64,000 nucleotides of DNA from Acerihabitans sp015654925 (GCF_047324175.1 NZ_CP178732.1:1798001-1862000), one strand, 5' to 3'. Positions 16,836 through 25,850 are shown, numbered from the stretch's first letter. The notes: generated from the sequence alone by a model not told the origin. A program made the numbers and translations.

Positions 16836-18134
16836 ATGCCGCACGCCGACGCCAGGGCGTTACGTTCCCACAAAAGAGCGCTGCTCGCCGGGTCGGTGGG
16901 CAATTTTATCGAGTGGTATGAGTTTGCCGTTTACGGGTTTTTGGCCACCATCGTTGCGAAGAATTTTTTCAAGCTGGAGGGCGAAAGCGATCTTACCAGC
17001 CTGATTTTGACTTACGCCTCGTTTGCCGTGGCGTTTTTCTTTCGTCCGCTGGGGGCCGCCGTGTTCGGCCGCATCGGCGATCGCATCGGCCGCAAGCCTA
17101 CGCTGATTTTGGTGCTGGTGATGATGACGCTGGCCACGGCGCTGATCGGCCTGGTGCCCGTGTATGCCGGCATCGGCGTGGCGGCTCCGCTGATCGTGAC
17201 GCTATTGCGTATTTTGCAGGGTCTGTTCGCCGGCGGGGAATATGGCGGCGCGGTGGCGCTGATGACCGAAATCGCCCCGCGCGGCAAGCGCGGCCTTTAC
17301 GGCGCCTGGCAGTCGCTGACGGTGGCGCTGGGGCTGTTGGCCGGCGCGGGCGTCATTGCCCTGCTGTCCGGTATCCTTGGGCAGGCGGCGCTCGAAGCAT
17401 GGGGCTGGCGCATTCCATTTCTGCTCGCGTTGCCGATGGGGCTGGTCGCGCTATGGCTGCGCATGAGCCTGGAGGAAACGCCGGCGTTCGTCCGGGCGCA
17501 ATCCGCCCGTACGGCGACCGCCGCGCCGCCGCGGGGCGAGGTGTTTAAAGCCATCTTTCTGGGGATCGGCCGCGTGATGGTGTGGTCGGCCGCGGGTTAT
17601 ACCTTTTTAGTGGTGATGCCCACCTACCTGCAATCGGTGCTGCACACCGGTTTTCACGCCGCGCTGATTATTGCCGTCCTGTCCAATGTGGGGTTCGCCC
17701 TGACCATTATCCCCGCCGGGATACTCAGCGATCGCATCGGCCGGCGCGCGGTGATGGTGACCGCCACCCTGATCCTGCTGGTGCTGGCGTTCCCGCTGCT
17801 GAAGGTGCTGCAACACCCCGGCGACTCGCTGCTGGTCAAGGGGCTGGCCGTCCTGATCGCCGGCGGGGCGGTGGGGTTGCTGGCCGGCCCTGGCCCGGCG
17901 ATGCTGGCCGAAATGTTTCCTACCCGCATGCGCTACACCGGCCTGGGGCTGGCGTATTCGCTGTCCAATGCGCTATTTTCCGGTTGTGCCGGATTAATTA
18001 TCACCTCGCTTATCCAGCAAACGGGCAACCATGATATTCCCGCCTATTACGTGGCGGTCACGGCGGTTATCAGCCTGTGCGCGCTGCTGACGCTCGATAA
18101 AAACGACCATATTAAACAGCTGGATGAATTTTAA
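16836..18134 (+). CDS. MHS-family (ShiA/ProP-like) MFS symporter
   Basis: A 432-aa proton symporter with 12 predicted membrane segments. The N-terminal GSVGNFIEWYEFAVYGFLA and GRIGDRIGRKP loop between TM2 and TM3 are diagnostic of the metabolite:H+ symporter subfamily, which takes up shikimate, citrate, alpha-ketoglutarate, proline or betaine. GAGAGG lies before the ATG. It is 63 bp behind the MetE-like methyltransferase and probably in the same transcript, so it may import the methyltransferase substrate (for example a betaine, sulfonium or thiol compound). This is context inference only. Confidence 0.88.
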   Translation: MPHADARALRSHKRALLAGSVGNFIEWYEFAVYGFLATIVAKNFFKLEGESDLTSLILTYASFAVAFFFRPLGAAVFGRIGDRIGRKPTLILVLVMMTLATALIGLVPVYAGIGVAAPLIVTLLRILQGLFAGGEYGGAVALMTEIAPRGKRGLYGAWQSLTVALGLLAGAGVIALLSGILGQAALEAWGWRIPFLLALPMGLVALWLRMSLEETPAFVRAQSARTATAAPPRGEVFKAIFLGIGRVMVWSAAGYTFLVVMPTYLQSVLHTGFHAALIIAVLSNVGFALTIIPAGILSDRIGRRAVMVTATLILLVLAFPLLKVLQHPGDSLLVKGLAVLIAGGAVGLLAGPGPAMLAEMFPTRMRYTGLGLAYSLSNALFSGCAGLIITSLIQQTGNHDIPAYYVAVTAVISLCALLTLDKNDHIKQLDEF

Positions 18135-18183
18135 ACCGCGGGCGATTATCCTGGGCCGGCCGCCAATCCTGGACTGGTCCAAG

Positions 18184-19527
18184 TTAACTTACGGGTTTTA
18201 ATACAATGCGCTTGATATCCTGCACGATAAACAGGTAGCTGCACACCGCCACCAGGGCATGTATCCCGACATAGACCAGCGCGCCCTTGAACGAACCGGT
18301 AACGCCGATAATGTAGCCGATGGCGATCGGGGTCACGATGCCGGAAATATTGCCGAACATATTAAACAAACCGCCGCTCAGCCCGCTGATTTCTTTAGGG
18401 GCGGTATCCGCCATGACCGCCCAGCCCAGCGCTCCCAGGCCTTTGCCGAAGAAGGCGAAAGCCATCACTCCCACCACCATCCACTCGGTCTCGATGTAGT
18501 TGCAAAAGATCATCGACATTGACAAAAACATCCCGATGACGATGGGGGTTTTGCGCGCGAAGGTCAAGGAGTTGGTTTTACGCATCAGGAAGTCGGAGAT
18601 CACCCCGCCGAGCACCCCGCCCAGGAAGCCGCAAATGGCCGGCACCGACGCCAGGAAACCGGCTTTTAAAATCGACATGCCGCGTTCTTGCACCAGGTAA
18701 ACCGGAAACCAGGTAATAAAGAAATACGTCAGGGCGTTGATGCAATACTGCCCGAGATATACGCCTACCATCATCCGCGACGATAGCAGCTGCTTGACCT
18801 GCCGCCATTTCTCGCCTTTGACCGCCGCGCGTTTCTCGCTTTTGGCATCGATATTTATCAAGGCGCCGCCGGCTTCCATATATTCAAGCTCGGCTTGGTT
18901 GATGCCGGGATAATCCCTGGGATCGTGAATAACTTTCAGCCAAACGAAGCTGAGCACGATACCCAGGCCGCCCATAAAGAAAAACACATGGGACCAGCCC
19001 ACCGCATGGGTCAGCCAACCCATAATCGGGGCAAAAATCACCGTGGCGAAATATTGCGCCGAGTTGAATATGGATACCGCGGTTCCGCGTTCCTGCGCCG
19101 GAAACCAGGCGGCGACTATTCTACTGTTGCCGGGAAAAGAGGGGGCTTCGGCCAATCCCACCAGAAACCGCAGCATAAACAGCGAAACCACAATGGCGGC
19201 GCCGCTAAAAATATCGACAAACCCTTGCAGTAACGTGAATAATGACCAAACGAAAATACTCCAAAAATAAACGCGCTTGGAACCAAAGCGGTCAAGCAGC
19301 CAGCCGCCCGGTATTTGGCCGATGACATACGCCCAGGAGAAAGCGGAAAAAACATACCCCATCCCTATGGCGTCCAAGCCGATTTCTTTGGACATTGCCG
19401 AGCCGGCGATGGACAGCGTCGCCCGATCGCCGTAATTAAACGAGGTAACAATAAACAGCATTACCACGATCCAATAGCGTTTATTGGTTCTTTTGGTTGC
19501 AATTGTTGCGGAAGTTACCGTATCCAT
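18184..19527 (-). CDS. gudP: D-glucarate/galactarate MFS transporter
   Basis: A 447-aa member of the anion:cation symporter branch of MFS, nearly collinear with E. coli GudP, for example NKRYWIVVMLFIVTSFNYGD, FGSKRVYFWSIFVWS and ALGWAVMADTAPKEISGLSGG. Twelve membrane segments are expected. The frame is open up to 19563, but the ATG at 19527 follows CAGGAG at the proper distance and matches the family N-terminus. It is downstream of gudD with a 232-bp gap containing a hairpin, so the two are probably co-transcribed with gudD first, unlike the E. coli order. It should import D-glucarate or galactarate. Confidence 0.95.
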   Translation of the reverse strand: MDTVTSATIATKRTNKRYWIVVMLFIVTSFNYGDRATLSIAGSAMSKEIGLDAIGMGYVFSAFSWAYVIGQIPGGWLLDRFGSKRVYFWSIFVWSLFTLLQGFVDIFSGAAIVVSLFMLRFLVGLAEAPSFPGNSRIVAAWFPAQERGTAVSIFNSAQYFATVIFAPIMGWLTHAVGWSHVFFFMGGLGIVLSFVWLKVIHDPRDYPGINQAELEYMEAGGALINIDAKSEKRAAVKGEKWRQVKQLLSSRMMVGVYLGQYCINALTYFFITWFPVYLVQERGMSILKAGFLASVPAICGFLGGVLGGVISDFLMRKTNSLTFARKTPIVIGMFLSMSMIFCNYIETEWMVVGVMAFAFFGKGLGALGWAVMADTAPKEISGLSGGLFNMFGNISGIVTPIAIGYIIGVTGSFKGALVYVGIHALVAVCSYLFIVQDIKRIVLKPVS

Positions 19528-19717
19528 AAAAACTCCTGAATCATAGTAATGTATTGTCTTCATTGCAAATAATTAATAACAACTATTTGAATGAAAATAT
19601 TAACTTAGCTAGAAATATTTACATATTACTCAGCAACCACAACAATCTGCCTGCATCATTAAACAAGGTAAATATAAAAAGGCTTGGTTTTATTTACGAT
19701 AAAACGGAATTTTTTTT

Positions 19718-19740
19718 GCTCCAGGTAACACGCCTGGAGC
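19718..19740 (-). promoter_or_regulatory. 8-bp hairpin between gudD and gudP
   Basis: GCTCCAGG at 19718-19725 pairs with CCTGGAGC at 19733-19740 around a 7-base loop, about 20 bases after the gudD stop in the message. In the direction of transcription the stem is followed by a run of A, not U, so it is a processing or stability hairpin rather than a terminator. The rest of the 232-bp gap is AT-rich with no gene I can support. Confidence 0.5.
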
Positions 19741-19759
19741 AGAATGAAAGCGATGGTAT

Positions 19760-21100
19760 TTAGCGAACTAAACAAGGTCGCTTATTATCAAAGGTCCAGT
19801 TAGGGATGAGATATTGCATTCCCATCGCATCATCACGGGCGCCCAAACCGTATTTTTTATATAACTCATTGCCCTTTATGACTTGATCCATATCGATTTC
19901 AATGCCCAGTCCGGGTTTTTTCGGCACTTCGACCATGCCGCCGACGATTTGCAAAGGCTCTTTGGTCAACCGCTGATTGCCTTCCTGCCAGATCCAGTGG
20001 GTATCGATGGCCGCGATTTTACCCGGCGCCGCGGCGGCCACATGGGTGAACATGGCCAAAGAAATATCAAAATGGTTGTTGGAGTGCGAACCCCAGGTCA
20101 GGCCGAATTCATGGCACATTTGCGCCACGCGCACCGACCCCTGCATGGTCCAGAAGTGCGGGTCCGCCAGCGGAATATCAACCGACTGCAGGCTAAGGGT
20201 GTGCGCCATTTGGCGCCAGTCGGTGGCAATCATATTGGTGGCGGTGGGCAACCCGGTGGCGCGCCGGAATTCAGCCATGATCTCGCGCCCCGAAAATCCC
20301 TGTTCCGCGCCGCAGGGGTCTTCCGCATACGCCAATACGCCGCGCAGCTGTTTGCCCAGGCGTATGGCTTCTTCCAAAGACCAGGCGCCGTTAGGGTCCA
20401 ACGTAATGCGGGCCTGGGGAAAACGTTTGGCCAGCCCGGTGACCGCCTCGGCCTCATCGCTGCCGCACAGCACGCCGCCTTTGAGTTTAAAATCATTAAA
20501 ACCATATTTTTCATAGGCCGCTTCGCCCAGGCGGATTATCGCATCGGCGTTCAGCGCCTCTTCGTGGCGCAGCCGATACCAATCGCAAGGGTCGCCGGGC
20601 TGGCTTTGATAAGGCAGATCGGTCTTGGCGCGATCGCCGACATAAAACAGATAGCCCAGCATTTCAACGGCGTCGCGCTGCTGGCCATCGCCGAGCAGCG
20701 AGGCCACCGTGACGTTCAGGAATTGACCTAATAAATCGAGCAAACCCGCCTCGATACCGGTTACCACGTGGATCGTGGTGCGCAGGTCAAAGGTTTGCAG
20801 GCCGCGGCCGCCGGCATCGCGATCGGCAAATTGATGACGGACCTGGTTGAGGATATTTTTATATTCGCCCAGCGTCTTGCCCACCACCAACGGCTTGGCA
20901 TCTTCCAGGGTTTGCCGGATCTTTTCGCCCCCCGGGATTTCGCCGACCCCGGTGTGGCCGCAATTATCAGTCAATATCACGATGTTACGCGTAAAAAATG
21001 GCGCATGGGCGCCGCTTAAATTGAGCAGCATACTGTCATGGCCGGCAACGGGAATAATTTTCATCGACGTGACGGTCGGCTGGGAAGTCTCTTGCGCCAT
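19760..21100 (-). CDS. gudD: Glucarate dehydratase
   Basis: A 446-aa enolase-superfamily enzyme that dehydrates D-glucarate (or L-idarate) to 5-keto-4-deoxy-D-glucarate. It follows E. coli GudD almost residue for residue: SMLLNLSGAHAPFFTRNIV, the KLK base motif in NDFKLKGG, metal-binding segments LDPNGAW and YAEDPCGAEQG, TNMIATDWRQM, and the general-base region TWGSHSNNHFD. GAGGGAC before the ATG at 21100 supports that start over an upstream Met five codons earlier. gudP follows. The local aldolase is of the rhamnonate type, so the next step (GarL) must be supplied by that enzyme or elsewhere. Confidence 0.97.
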   Translation of the reverse strand: MAQETSQPTVTSMKIIPVAGHDSMLLNLSGAHAPFFTRNIVILTDNCGHTGVGEIPGGEKIRQTLEDAKPLVVGKTLGEYKNILNQVRHQFADRDAGGRGLQTFDLRTTIHVVTGIEAGLLDLLGQFLNVTVASLLGDGQQRDAVEMLGYLFYVGDRAKTDLPYQSQPGDPCDWYRLRHEEALNADAIIRLGEAAYEKYGFNDFKLKGGVLCGSDEAEAVTGLAKRFPQARITLDPNGAWSLEEAIRLGKQLRGVLAYAEDPCGAEQGFSGREIMAEFRRATGLPTATNMIATDWRQMAHTLSLQSVDIPLADPHFWTMQGSVRVAQMCHEFGLTWGSHSNNHFDISLAMFTHVAAAAPGKIAAIDTHWIWQEGNQRLTKEPLQIVGGMVEVPKKPGLGIEIDMDQVIKGNELYKKYGLGARDDAMGMQYLIPNWTFDNKRPCLVR

Positions 21101-21511
21101 GTAAAAGTCCCTCAAGGTTCGTTTAAACAGTGACGAATAATGGGTGAGTAAATCGACGTAGATTAATACGCCGCAGCGGTTTTTTTAATAATCGCCACGT
21201 TACTCATTTTTAAAATTGTATAAAAGTATAGGGGTGGGAAAATCAAAAACCATCAGACAGATAAACAAAATTACGCGGGTTAAGATTTTTTTTTGTGTGC
21301 ATCTGCCCGGATGAATGCGTTGCCGATCACATATTTTTTTGAATATATAGCGGCGTTGATCCGGCATTGCCCAGGGTATAAAACTGCGGTGGATTAAATG
21401 AATTTCAGGGTGGAATGCCACCCGCCAAAAATTAATCGCAGGTTTTCCCGGATTATAATCGGCAAGATAAAAGCCCGCCCCGGTTTCCCCTGGCGGGCTT
21501 GGCTAGCCGAT
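21101..21511. promoter_or_regulatory. Intergenic region: gudD promoter and rhmA terminator
   Basis: A 411-bp gap without a supported gene. Its right end holds the rhmA terminator (21471-21500). The remainder is AT-rich and must carry the gudD promoter; T- and A-runs around 21190-21290 are compatible with it but no operator is clear. A 73-aa frame on the minus strand (21200-21421) has no family resemblance. Confidence 0.6.
21471..21500 (-). terminator. Rho-independent terminator after rhmA
   Basis: AAGCCCGCC (21471-21479) and GGCGGGCTT (21492-21500) form a perfect 9-bp GC-rich stem with a 12-base loop, 11 bases after the rhmA stop. On the minus strand the stem is followed by TTATCTTG, a short U-rich tail. 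Confidence 0.85.
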
Positions 21512-22318
21512 TCAATAATTGCTTTTCCCCGGCGCCGCGGTCCATGAAGACTGGCGGAACAGTTGCAGCCGATGGTCCAGCGCTTCGGTATACAGCATGG
21601 TATCCACCCCGACCGCCACGAAATTGGCTCCCCAGCCGATGGCTTTCCGGGCCATGGCGGGATCGACCGCCAGGAAACCGGCGGCCTTGCCGGCCTGGCG
21701 AATACGCTCGATACTGCGCTGGATAATGGCCTGGACCTCAGGATGGTCGGCCCGGTCGGGGTATCCGAGGGACGCCGACAGGTCCGCCGGGCCGATAAAT
21801 ACGCCGTCGATGCCTTCCACCGCCAGGATGTCATCCAGATTATCCAGCGCGGTCTTGCTTTCAGCCTGCACCAGCAGGCACAGTTCGTCATTGGCCTGGC
21901 GCATATAGTCTGTTACCCGGCCCCAGCGCGCGGCGCGGGCCACGCCCGCCCCCACGCCCCTTACCCCTTGCGGCGGATAGCGCGTCGCCGCCACCACCGC
22001 CCGCGCCTGCTCCGCCGTATCCACCATCGGGATCAGCAGTGTCCTGGCACCGATATCGAGTACCTGTTTTATCAGCGCCCTCTGTCCTTCCACCGGGCGG
22101 ATCACCGCCTGGCTGCGGTAAGCGGCGATGGCCTGCAACTGATGGTGGAGATCCTGGATGGTATTGGGCGCATGCTCGCCGTCGATCAGCAGCCAGTCGT
22201 AGGATGACGTGGCGGCGATTTCCGCCATATAGGCCGAGGTGGTGCTCAACCAAAGCCCAATCTGCACCTCGCCCCTGAGTAATCCCGCCTTGAAGGGGTT
22301 GGCTAATATCTCTTTCAT
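21512..22318 (-). CDS. rhmA: 2-keto-3-deoxy-L-rhamnonate aldolase
   Basis: A 268-aa class II HpcH/HpaI-family aldolase, closely matching E. coli RhmA/YfaU: GEVQIGLWLSTTSAYMAEIAA near the N-terminus, YDWLLIDGEHAPNTIQDL, PVIRPVEG-type segment, KQVLDIGARTLLIPMVDTA and DGVFIGPADLSASLGYPD. The metal-binding Glu and Asp lie in QAESK and GPADLSAS. It cleaves 2-keto-3-deoxy-L-rhamnonate to pyruvate and lactaldehyde; the family is promiscuous and can also cleave keto-deoxy-glucarate. It is last in rhmRDTA. The C-terminal tail is variable. Confidence 0.96.
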   Translation of the reverse strand: MKEILANPFKAGLLRGEVQIGLWLSTTSAYMAEIAATSSYDWLLIDGEHAPNTIQDLHHQLQAIAAYRSQAVIRPVEGQRALIKQVLDIGARTLLIPMVDTAEQARAVVAATRYPPQGVRGVGAGVARAARWGRVTDYMRQANDELCLLVQAESKTALDNLDDILAVEGIDGVFIGPADLSASLGYPDRADHPEVQAIIQRSIERIRQAGKAAGFLAVDPAMARKAIGWGANFVAVGVDTMLYTEALDHRLQLFRQSSWTAAPGKSNY

Positions 22319-22348
22319 GAAATGCCCTTATTCAATTTCAATGATGGC

Positions 22349-23647
22349 TTATTTGCCCGATACGCTATTGATACGATTTATGCCGGGATGGGTTTTAGTC
22401 ACTTTCAGCGTCATGATGCCCAGCGCGCCGATGATGGCGATCGCGGCCAGGGTCAGCAGGCCCGCCGAGCCGGAACCGAAGCCGGTTTCGGCCTTAACCC
22501 GGATAATCGGGGCCAGAAAACCGCCCACGGCGCCGAAGAGATTGATAAAGCCGATGCCCGCCGCCAGCGCGGTGCCTGACAGTATTTGCGTCGGCATGGT
22601 CCAGAACACCGGCTGCACGGCGATAAAACCCACCGCCGCCACGCATAGCGCGGCGATGGCCAGGATTGGGCTGACCAGCCCCGACAGGCCGATGCCAAAA
22701 CCCGCGCACAGCAAGGTCAATGCGGCAACATTACGGCGATCGCCGGTACGGTCGGAGTAGCGGGGGATATACCAGGTGCCGAACAGGGCGGCGACCCATG
22801 GAATGGCGGTGACCACCGAGGCGGTGAAGCCCACCTTGGTACCGATTAATTGCGCCACCTGGGTCGGCAGGAAGAAAATCAGGCCATAGACCGCAATCTG
22901 GATGGTCATGTAAATCAGCGCCAGTTGCCATACGCGTTTATTGGCCAGGGCATCGCGAAAGCGCGACGTGGTTTTTTTCTGGTCTTCGCTGGCCAGCTGC
23001 GCGGCCAATACCTGTTTTTCTTCCGCGCTCAAAAACCGGGCTTTTTGCGGATTATCATCCAGATAGAAAAACGTAAATATACCGGCGAATACCGCCAGCA
23101 GCCCCTCGATGCCAAACATCCAGAACCAGCCTGCATGGCCCATGAAACCATGCATTTCCAATAACGCGCCCGACAATGGCGAGCCCAGCGTCAGCGCCAG
23201 CGGCGCGCCCATATAAAATAACCCCATGATGCTGGCCCGGTTATTTTGCGGGAACCATAATGATGTGAGATAAATCATGCCGGGGAAAAATCCGGCCTCG
23301 GCCGCGCCTAATAGGGTCCTGACCACCAGAAATTTGGTTTCGGTATCGGCAAAACACATGGCGGCGGATAATAAGCCCCATAATACCGTGGTGCTGCCGA
23401 TCCAGGTGCGCGCGCCGAACTTACGCATCAGCAAATTAGCCGGGACGCCTAAAAATGCGTAAACCAGAAAGAAGATACCGGCCCCCAAGGCATAGGCTTC
23501 GTTACTGAGACCGGTATCTATTTGATAGGTTTCTTTAGCAAAACCAATATTTGAGCGATCCAGGAATGCCAGAATATATAACGCCAGCATAAACGGAATT
23601 AGCCGGGCGCGATTTTTTTTAACCACGCGATCAAGAATTGTGCTCAT
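22349..23647 (-). CDS. rhmT: L-rhamnonate MFS transporter
   Basis: A 432-aa anion:cation symporter of the MFS, with 12 expected membrane segments. It matches E. coli RhmT/YfaV closely (KKNRARLIPFMLALYILAFL, RSNIGFAKETYQIDTGL, GVPANLLMRKFGARTWIG, FFLPTQVAQLIGTKVGF). It lies between rhmD and rhmA on the same strand, with 30 bp to rhmA, and should import L-rhamnonate or a related sugar acid. Confidence 0.95.
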   Translation of the reverse strand: MSTILDRVVKKNRARLIPFMLALYILAFLDRSNIGFAKETYQIDTGLSNEAYALGAGIFFLVYAFLGVPANLLMRKFGARTWIGSTTVLWGLLSAAMCFADTETKFLVVRTLLGAAEAGFFPGMIYLTSLWFPQNNRASIMGLFYMGAPLALTLGSPLSGALLEMHGFMGHAGWFWMFGIEGLLAVFAGIFTFFYLDDNPQKARFLSAEEKQVLAAQLASEDQKKTTSRFRDALANKRVWQLALIYMTIQIAVYGLIFFLPTQVAQLIGTKVGFTASVVTAIPWVAALFGTWYIPRYSDRTGDRRNVAALTLLCAGFGIGLSGLVSPILAIAALCVAAVGFIAVQPVFWTMPTQILSGTALAAGIGFINLFGAVGGFLAPIIRVKAETGFGSGSAGLLTLAAIAIIGALGIMTLKVTKTHPGINRINSVSGK

Positions 23648-23729
23648 AGCAGGGCAGTCCTCAGCAGAGGTTATTAATAATTATCTTGACCGGCGGGTGA
23701 ATAAAGCCGGTCAAGATATTACCGGTTAA

Positions 23730-24935
23730 TTAATGGGTAAAGGGGCGTTGTAATTGGCATTCCCGGTTAAGTTCTACGCCGAACCCCGGTTTATCCAGCG
23801 CCGATTTTTTGATACGGCCATTTTCCGGTACCGGCTCATCGAGCAATAGCGGGTCGAATTGCGGCCGCAGGGTTGAGCAGTCCGGGCTGGTCATCAGGAA
23901 TTCGCTGAACGGCGTATTGGTAAAAGTGATCACCGCATGATGGGAATACACCGACGATCCATGGGGAACCACCAACTGGCCGCGGGATTTGGCGATGGCC
24001 GCAATCTCCACCAGGGTGGTCAGTCCGCCGCACCAGCCCACGTCGGGCTGCATGATATCAATGCCGGTTTCCGACAGCGTCCTGAACGACTGCAGGGTGC
24101 CGTGATGCTCGCCGCTGGTGACCATCATTCCCGGCGGGGCGTTGCGTTTGAGTTCGCGATAGCCTTCATACTGCTGCGGCGGCAGGCATTCTTCGATCCA
24201 TTTCAGATTATAAGGGGCGCAGGCATGGGCCAGCCTGGTGGCGTAATTCACATCCTGGCTCATCCAGCAGTCCAACATCAGCCAGAAATCCGGTCCGCAT
24301 TTTTCGCGGTATTCCGCCACCATGGCCGCGTCTTTGCGAATGCCGGCATCGCTGTCATGGGGGCCCCAGTGCGTCGGCATCTTGCCGCCGATAAAACCCA
24401 TGGACTGCGCCAGATCCGGGCGGGCGCCGGTGGCATAAAATTGAATTTCATCGCGCACCGCGCCGCCCAGCATTTGATATACCGGCAGGCCGACCACTTT
24501 GCCAAACAGATCCCACAGCGCCAGATCGACGCAGGAAATGGTGTTCATCACCACGCCGCCCGAACCGGAATAATACAGCGTGGCGCCGAGCATTTGATCG
24601 TGAATCAGTTTTATGTCGCTGACCGATTTACCTTCGATAAAACGATTGAGATGCTTTTCGACGATAAAACAGCCCATTTCGCCGGCGGTGGAAATGGCGA
24701 AACCGATCTGTCCGTTGTCGGCTTCCACTTCCACCACCAGCGTGCCCAGTACATTGATGCCGAACGACTGGCGCGATTGCTCATATTGTTTATATTTGCT
24801 CATGGGCGTCGCGATATGATCGTCAATCCAATGTTGGCCGCTTTGATCGTGGTAATCGCCGCCGCCGCCGCTGGTGGCCGCGGTGGCGCCTCCGCAGAAC
24901 CAGGCGCGGACGCTTTTTATTTTAGGTAGGGTCAT
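23730..24935 (-). CDS. rhmD: L-rhamnonate dehydratase
   Basis: A 401-aa enolase-superfamily (mandelate racemase subgroup) enzyme that removes water from L-rhamnonate to give 2-keto-3-deoxy-L-rhamnonate. Nearly all of E. coli RhmD/YfaW is recognisable: GGGGDYHDQSGQHWIDDHI, MLDCWMSQDVNYATRLAHA (metal Asp), KWIEECLPPQQYEGY and MVTSGEHHGTLQSF (metal Glu residues), and VVPHGSSVYSHHA (catalytic His). It is the first structural gene after the IclR regulator rhmR, 33 bp downstream of it. Confidence 0.97.
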   Translation of the reverse strand: MTLPKIKSVRAWFCGGATAATSGGGGDYHDQSGQHWIDDHIATPMSKYKQYEQSRQSFGINVLGTLVVEVEADNGQIGFAISTAGEMGCFIVEKHLNRFIEGKSVSDIKLIHDQMLGATLYYSGSGGVVMNTISCVDLALWDLFGKVVGLPVYQMLGGAVRDEIQFYATGARPDLAQSMGFIGGKMPTHWGPHDSDAGIRKDAAMVAEYREKCGPDFWLMLDCWMSQDVNYATRLAHACAPYNLKWIEECLPPQQYEGYRELKRNAPPGMMVTSGEHHGTLQSFRTLSETGIDIMQPDVGWCGGLTTLVEIAAIAKSRGQLVVPHGSSVYSHHAVITFTNTPFSEFLMTSPDCSTLRPQFDPLLLDEPVPENGRIKKSALDKPGFGVELNRECQLQRPFTH

Positions 24936-24968
24936 GGTTTATTTCTCCAAATAAGACGAGACGGAATG

Positions 24969-25748
24969 TCAGGAAGCCTTGCGTTCAAAAGGACTTTCCC
25001 AACCCAGTAGCCGGGAAATATCTTTAGCGCAGGCAATCGCTTTCCCGGCAAAGAAGTCGCGGTTGTCCTGATTGATTTGCAAGCGGGTGCCCACCAGGGA
25101 AATTGCCGCGGCCAAGTCCTGGCGGGCGTTAAATACCGGTGCCGCCACGCAGCGTACGTCGGTATAATCTTCGCCATTGTCAAAACTCCACCCTTGGCGG
25201 CGAATATTCTTCAACTCGTTTTTCAGCGCGATAATACCGGTAATGGTGGTAGGCGTTTTGGCGATAAATTCAATATTGTTGATGATTTTTTCCTGCTGTG
25301 CTTCCGTTTGCCAGGCGAGCAGACATTTACCGATGCCGGACCGGTATAAAGACAGGCTTTTACCTTCATGGGATCGCACGCTGATAGTCGAGGTGGATTC
25401 TATTTTAAGAATATAATAGGCATTTTCCTCATCAATAATACCGAGATGACATAGCAGGCCTGTCTCTTCCATTAATCGGGTAAGGCGGTTTTTAGCAATA
25501 TCGCGTAAATCCATTTTACCCAGCGCCTGGCCGGATAATTCCACCAGCTTGGTCCACAGGCAATAATTATCGCGGCCATCGATGGAAATAAAGCGCTGCT
25601 TTTTTAACTCCGCCAGCAGGAGATAGGTGGTACTTTTGGGTATGCCTAATTCAGCGATGATATCCGCCGCCGGACAGGGGCCGCGGCGTGCAATCATATT
25701 AAGTATTTCGATGCCGCGGGTTAAGGCGGGTACTTTGCTTGATTCCAT
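24969..25748 (-). CDS. rhmR: IclR-family regulator of rhamnonate catabolism
   Basis: A 259-aa IclR-type regulator: N-terminal winged HTH (RGIEILNMIARRGPCPAADIIAELGIPKSTTYLLLAELKK region, about 11-50), then the ligand-binding domain with SYRSGIGKCLLAW-like and RCVAAPVFNARQDLAAAISLVG segments. Position and length match E. coli RhmR/YfaX, which leads the same four-gene cluster. Its start codon lies inside a 9-bp inverted repeat (25741-25780), suggesting autoregulation; a second palindrome lies at 25832-25850. The effector is probably rhamnonate or its keto-deoxy derivative. Confidence 0.92.
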   Translation of the reverse strand: MESSKVPALTRGIEILNMIARRGPCPAADIIAELGIPKSTTYLLLAELKKQRFISIDGRDNYCLWTKLVELSGQALGKMDLRDIAKNRLTRLMEETGLLCHLGIIDEENAYYILKIESTSTISVRSHEGKSLSLYRSGIGKCLLAWQTEAQQEKIINNIEFIAKTPTTITGIIALKNELKNIRRQGWSFDNGEDYTDVRCVAAPVFNARQDLAAAISLVGTRLQINQDNRDFFAGKAIACAKDISRLLGWESPFERKAS

Positions 25749-25780
25749 TATACTGGACTCCGGTCTCGCTCAATGGAATC
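25741..25780. promoter_or_regulatory. Inverted repeat overlapping the rhmR start
   Basis: GATTCCATT (25741-25749) and AATGGAATC (25772-25780) are perfect inverted arms with a 22-bp spacer, covering the rhmR initiation codon. The TTCCATT/AATGGAA core recurs in the palindrome at 25832-25850, which makes both likely RhmR binding sites. Confidence 0.5.
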
Positions 25781-25831
25781 AATGTTGGCTGATTGGTATT
25801 TATGGTTTGTGATGGCCATCAAAAAAATATC

Positions 25832-25850
25832 TTCCATTGCCAAAATGGAA
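25832..25850. promoter_or_regulatory. Probable RhmR (IclR-family) operator palindrome
   Basis: TTCCATT-N5-AATGGAA, a perfect 7+7 palindrome, lies about 85-100 bp upstream of the rhmR start in the 271-bp gap. It resembles KdgR/IclR-family operators (TGGAA and TTCCA arms around an AT-rich centre). It shares its arms with the repeat at the rhmR start. Confidence 0.6.

Noticed and set aside
19554..19763. 69-codon frame between gudP and gudD
   Set aside because: Asn/Ile/Leu-rich translation of AT-rich DNA, no ribosome binding site, and it overlaps the gudD-gudP intergenic hairpin.
21200..21421. 73-codon minus-strand frame upstream of gudD
   Set aside because: No recognisable domain and no good ribosome binding site; it lies in what must be the gudD promoter region.
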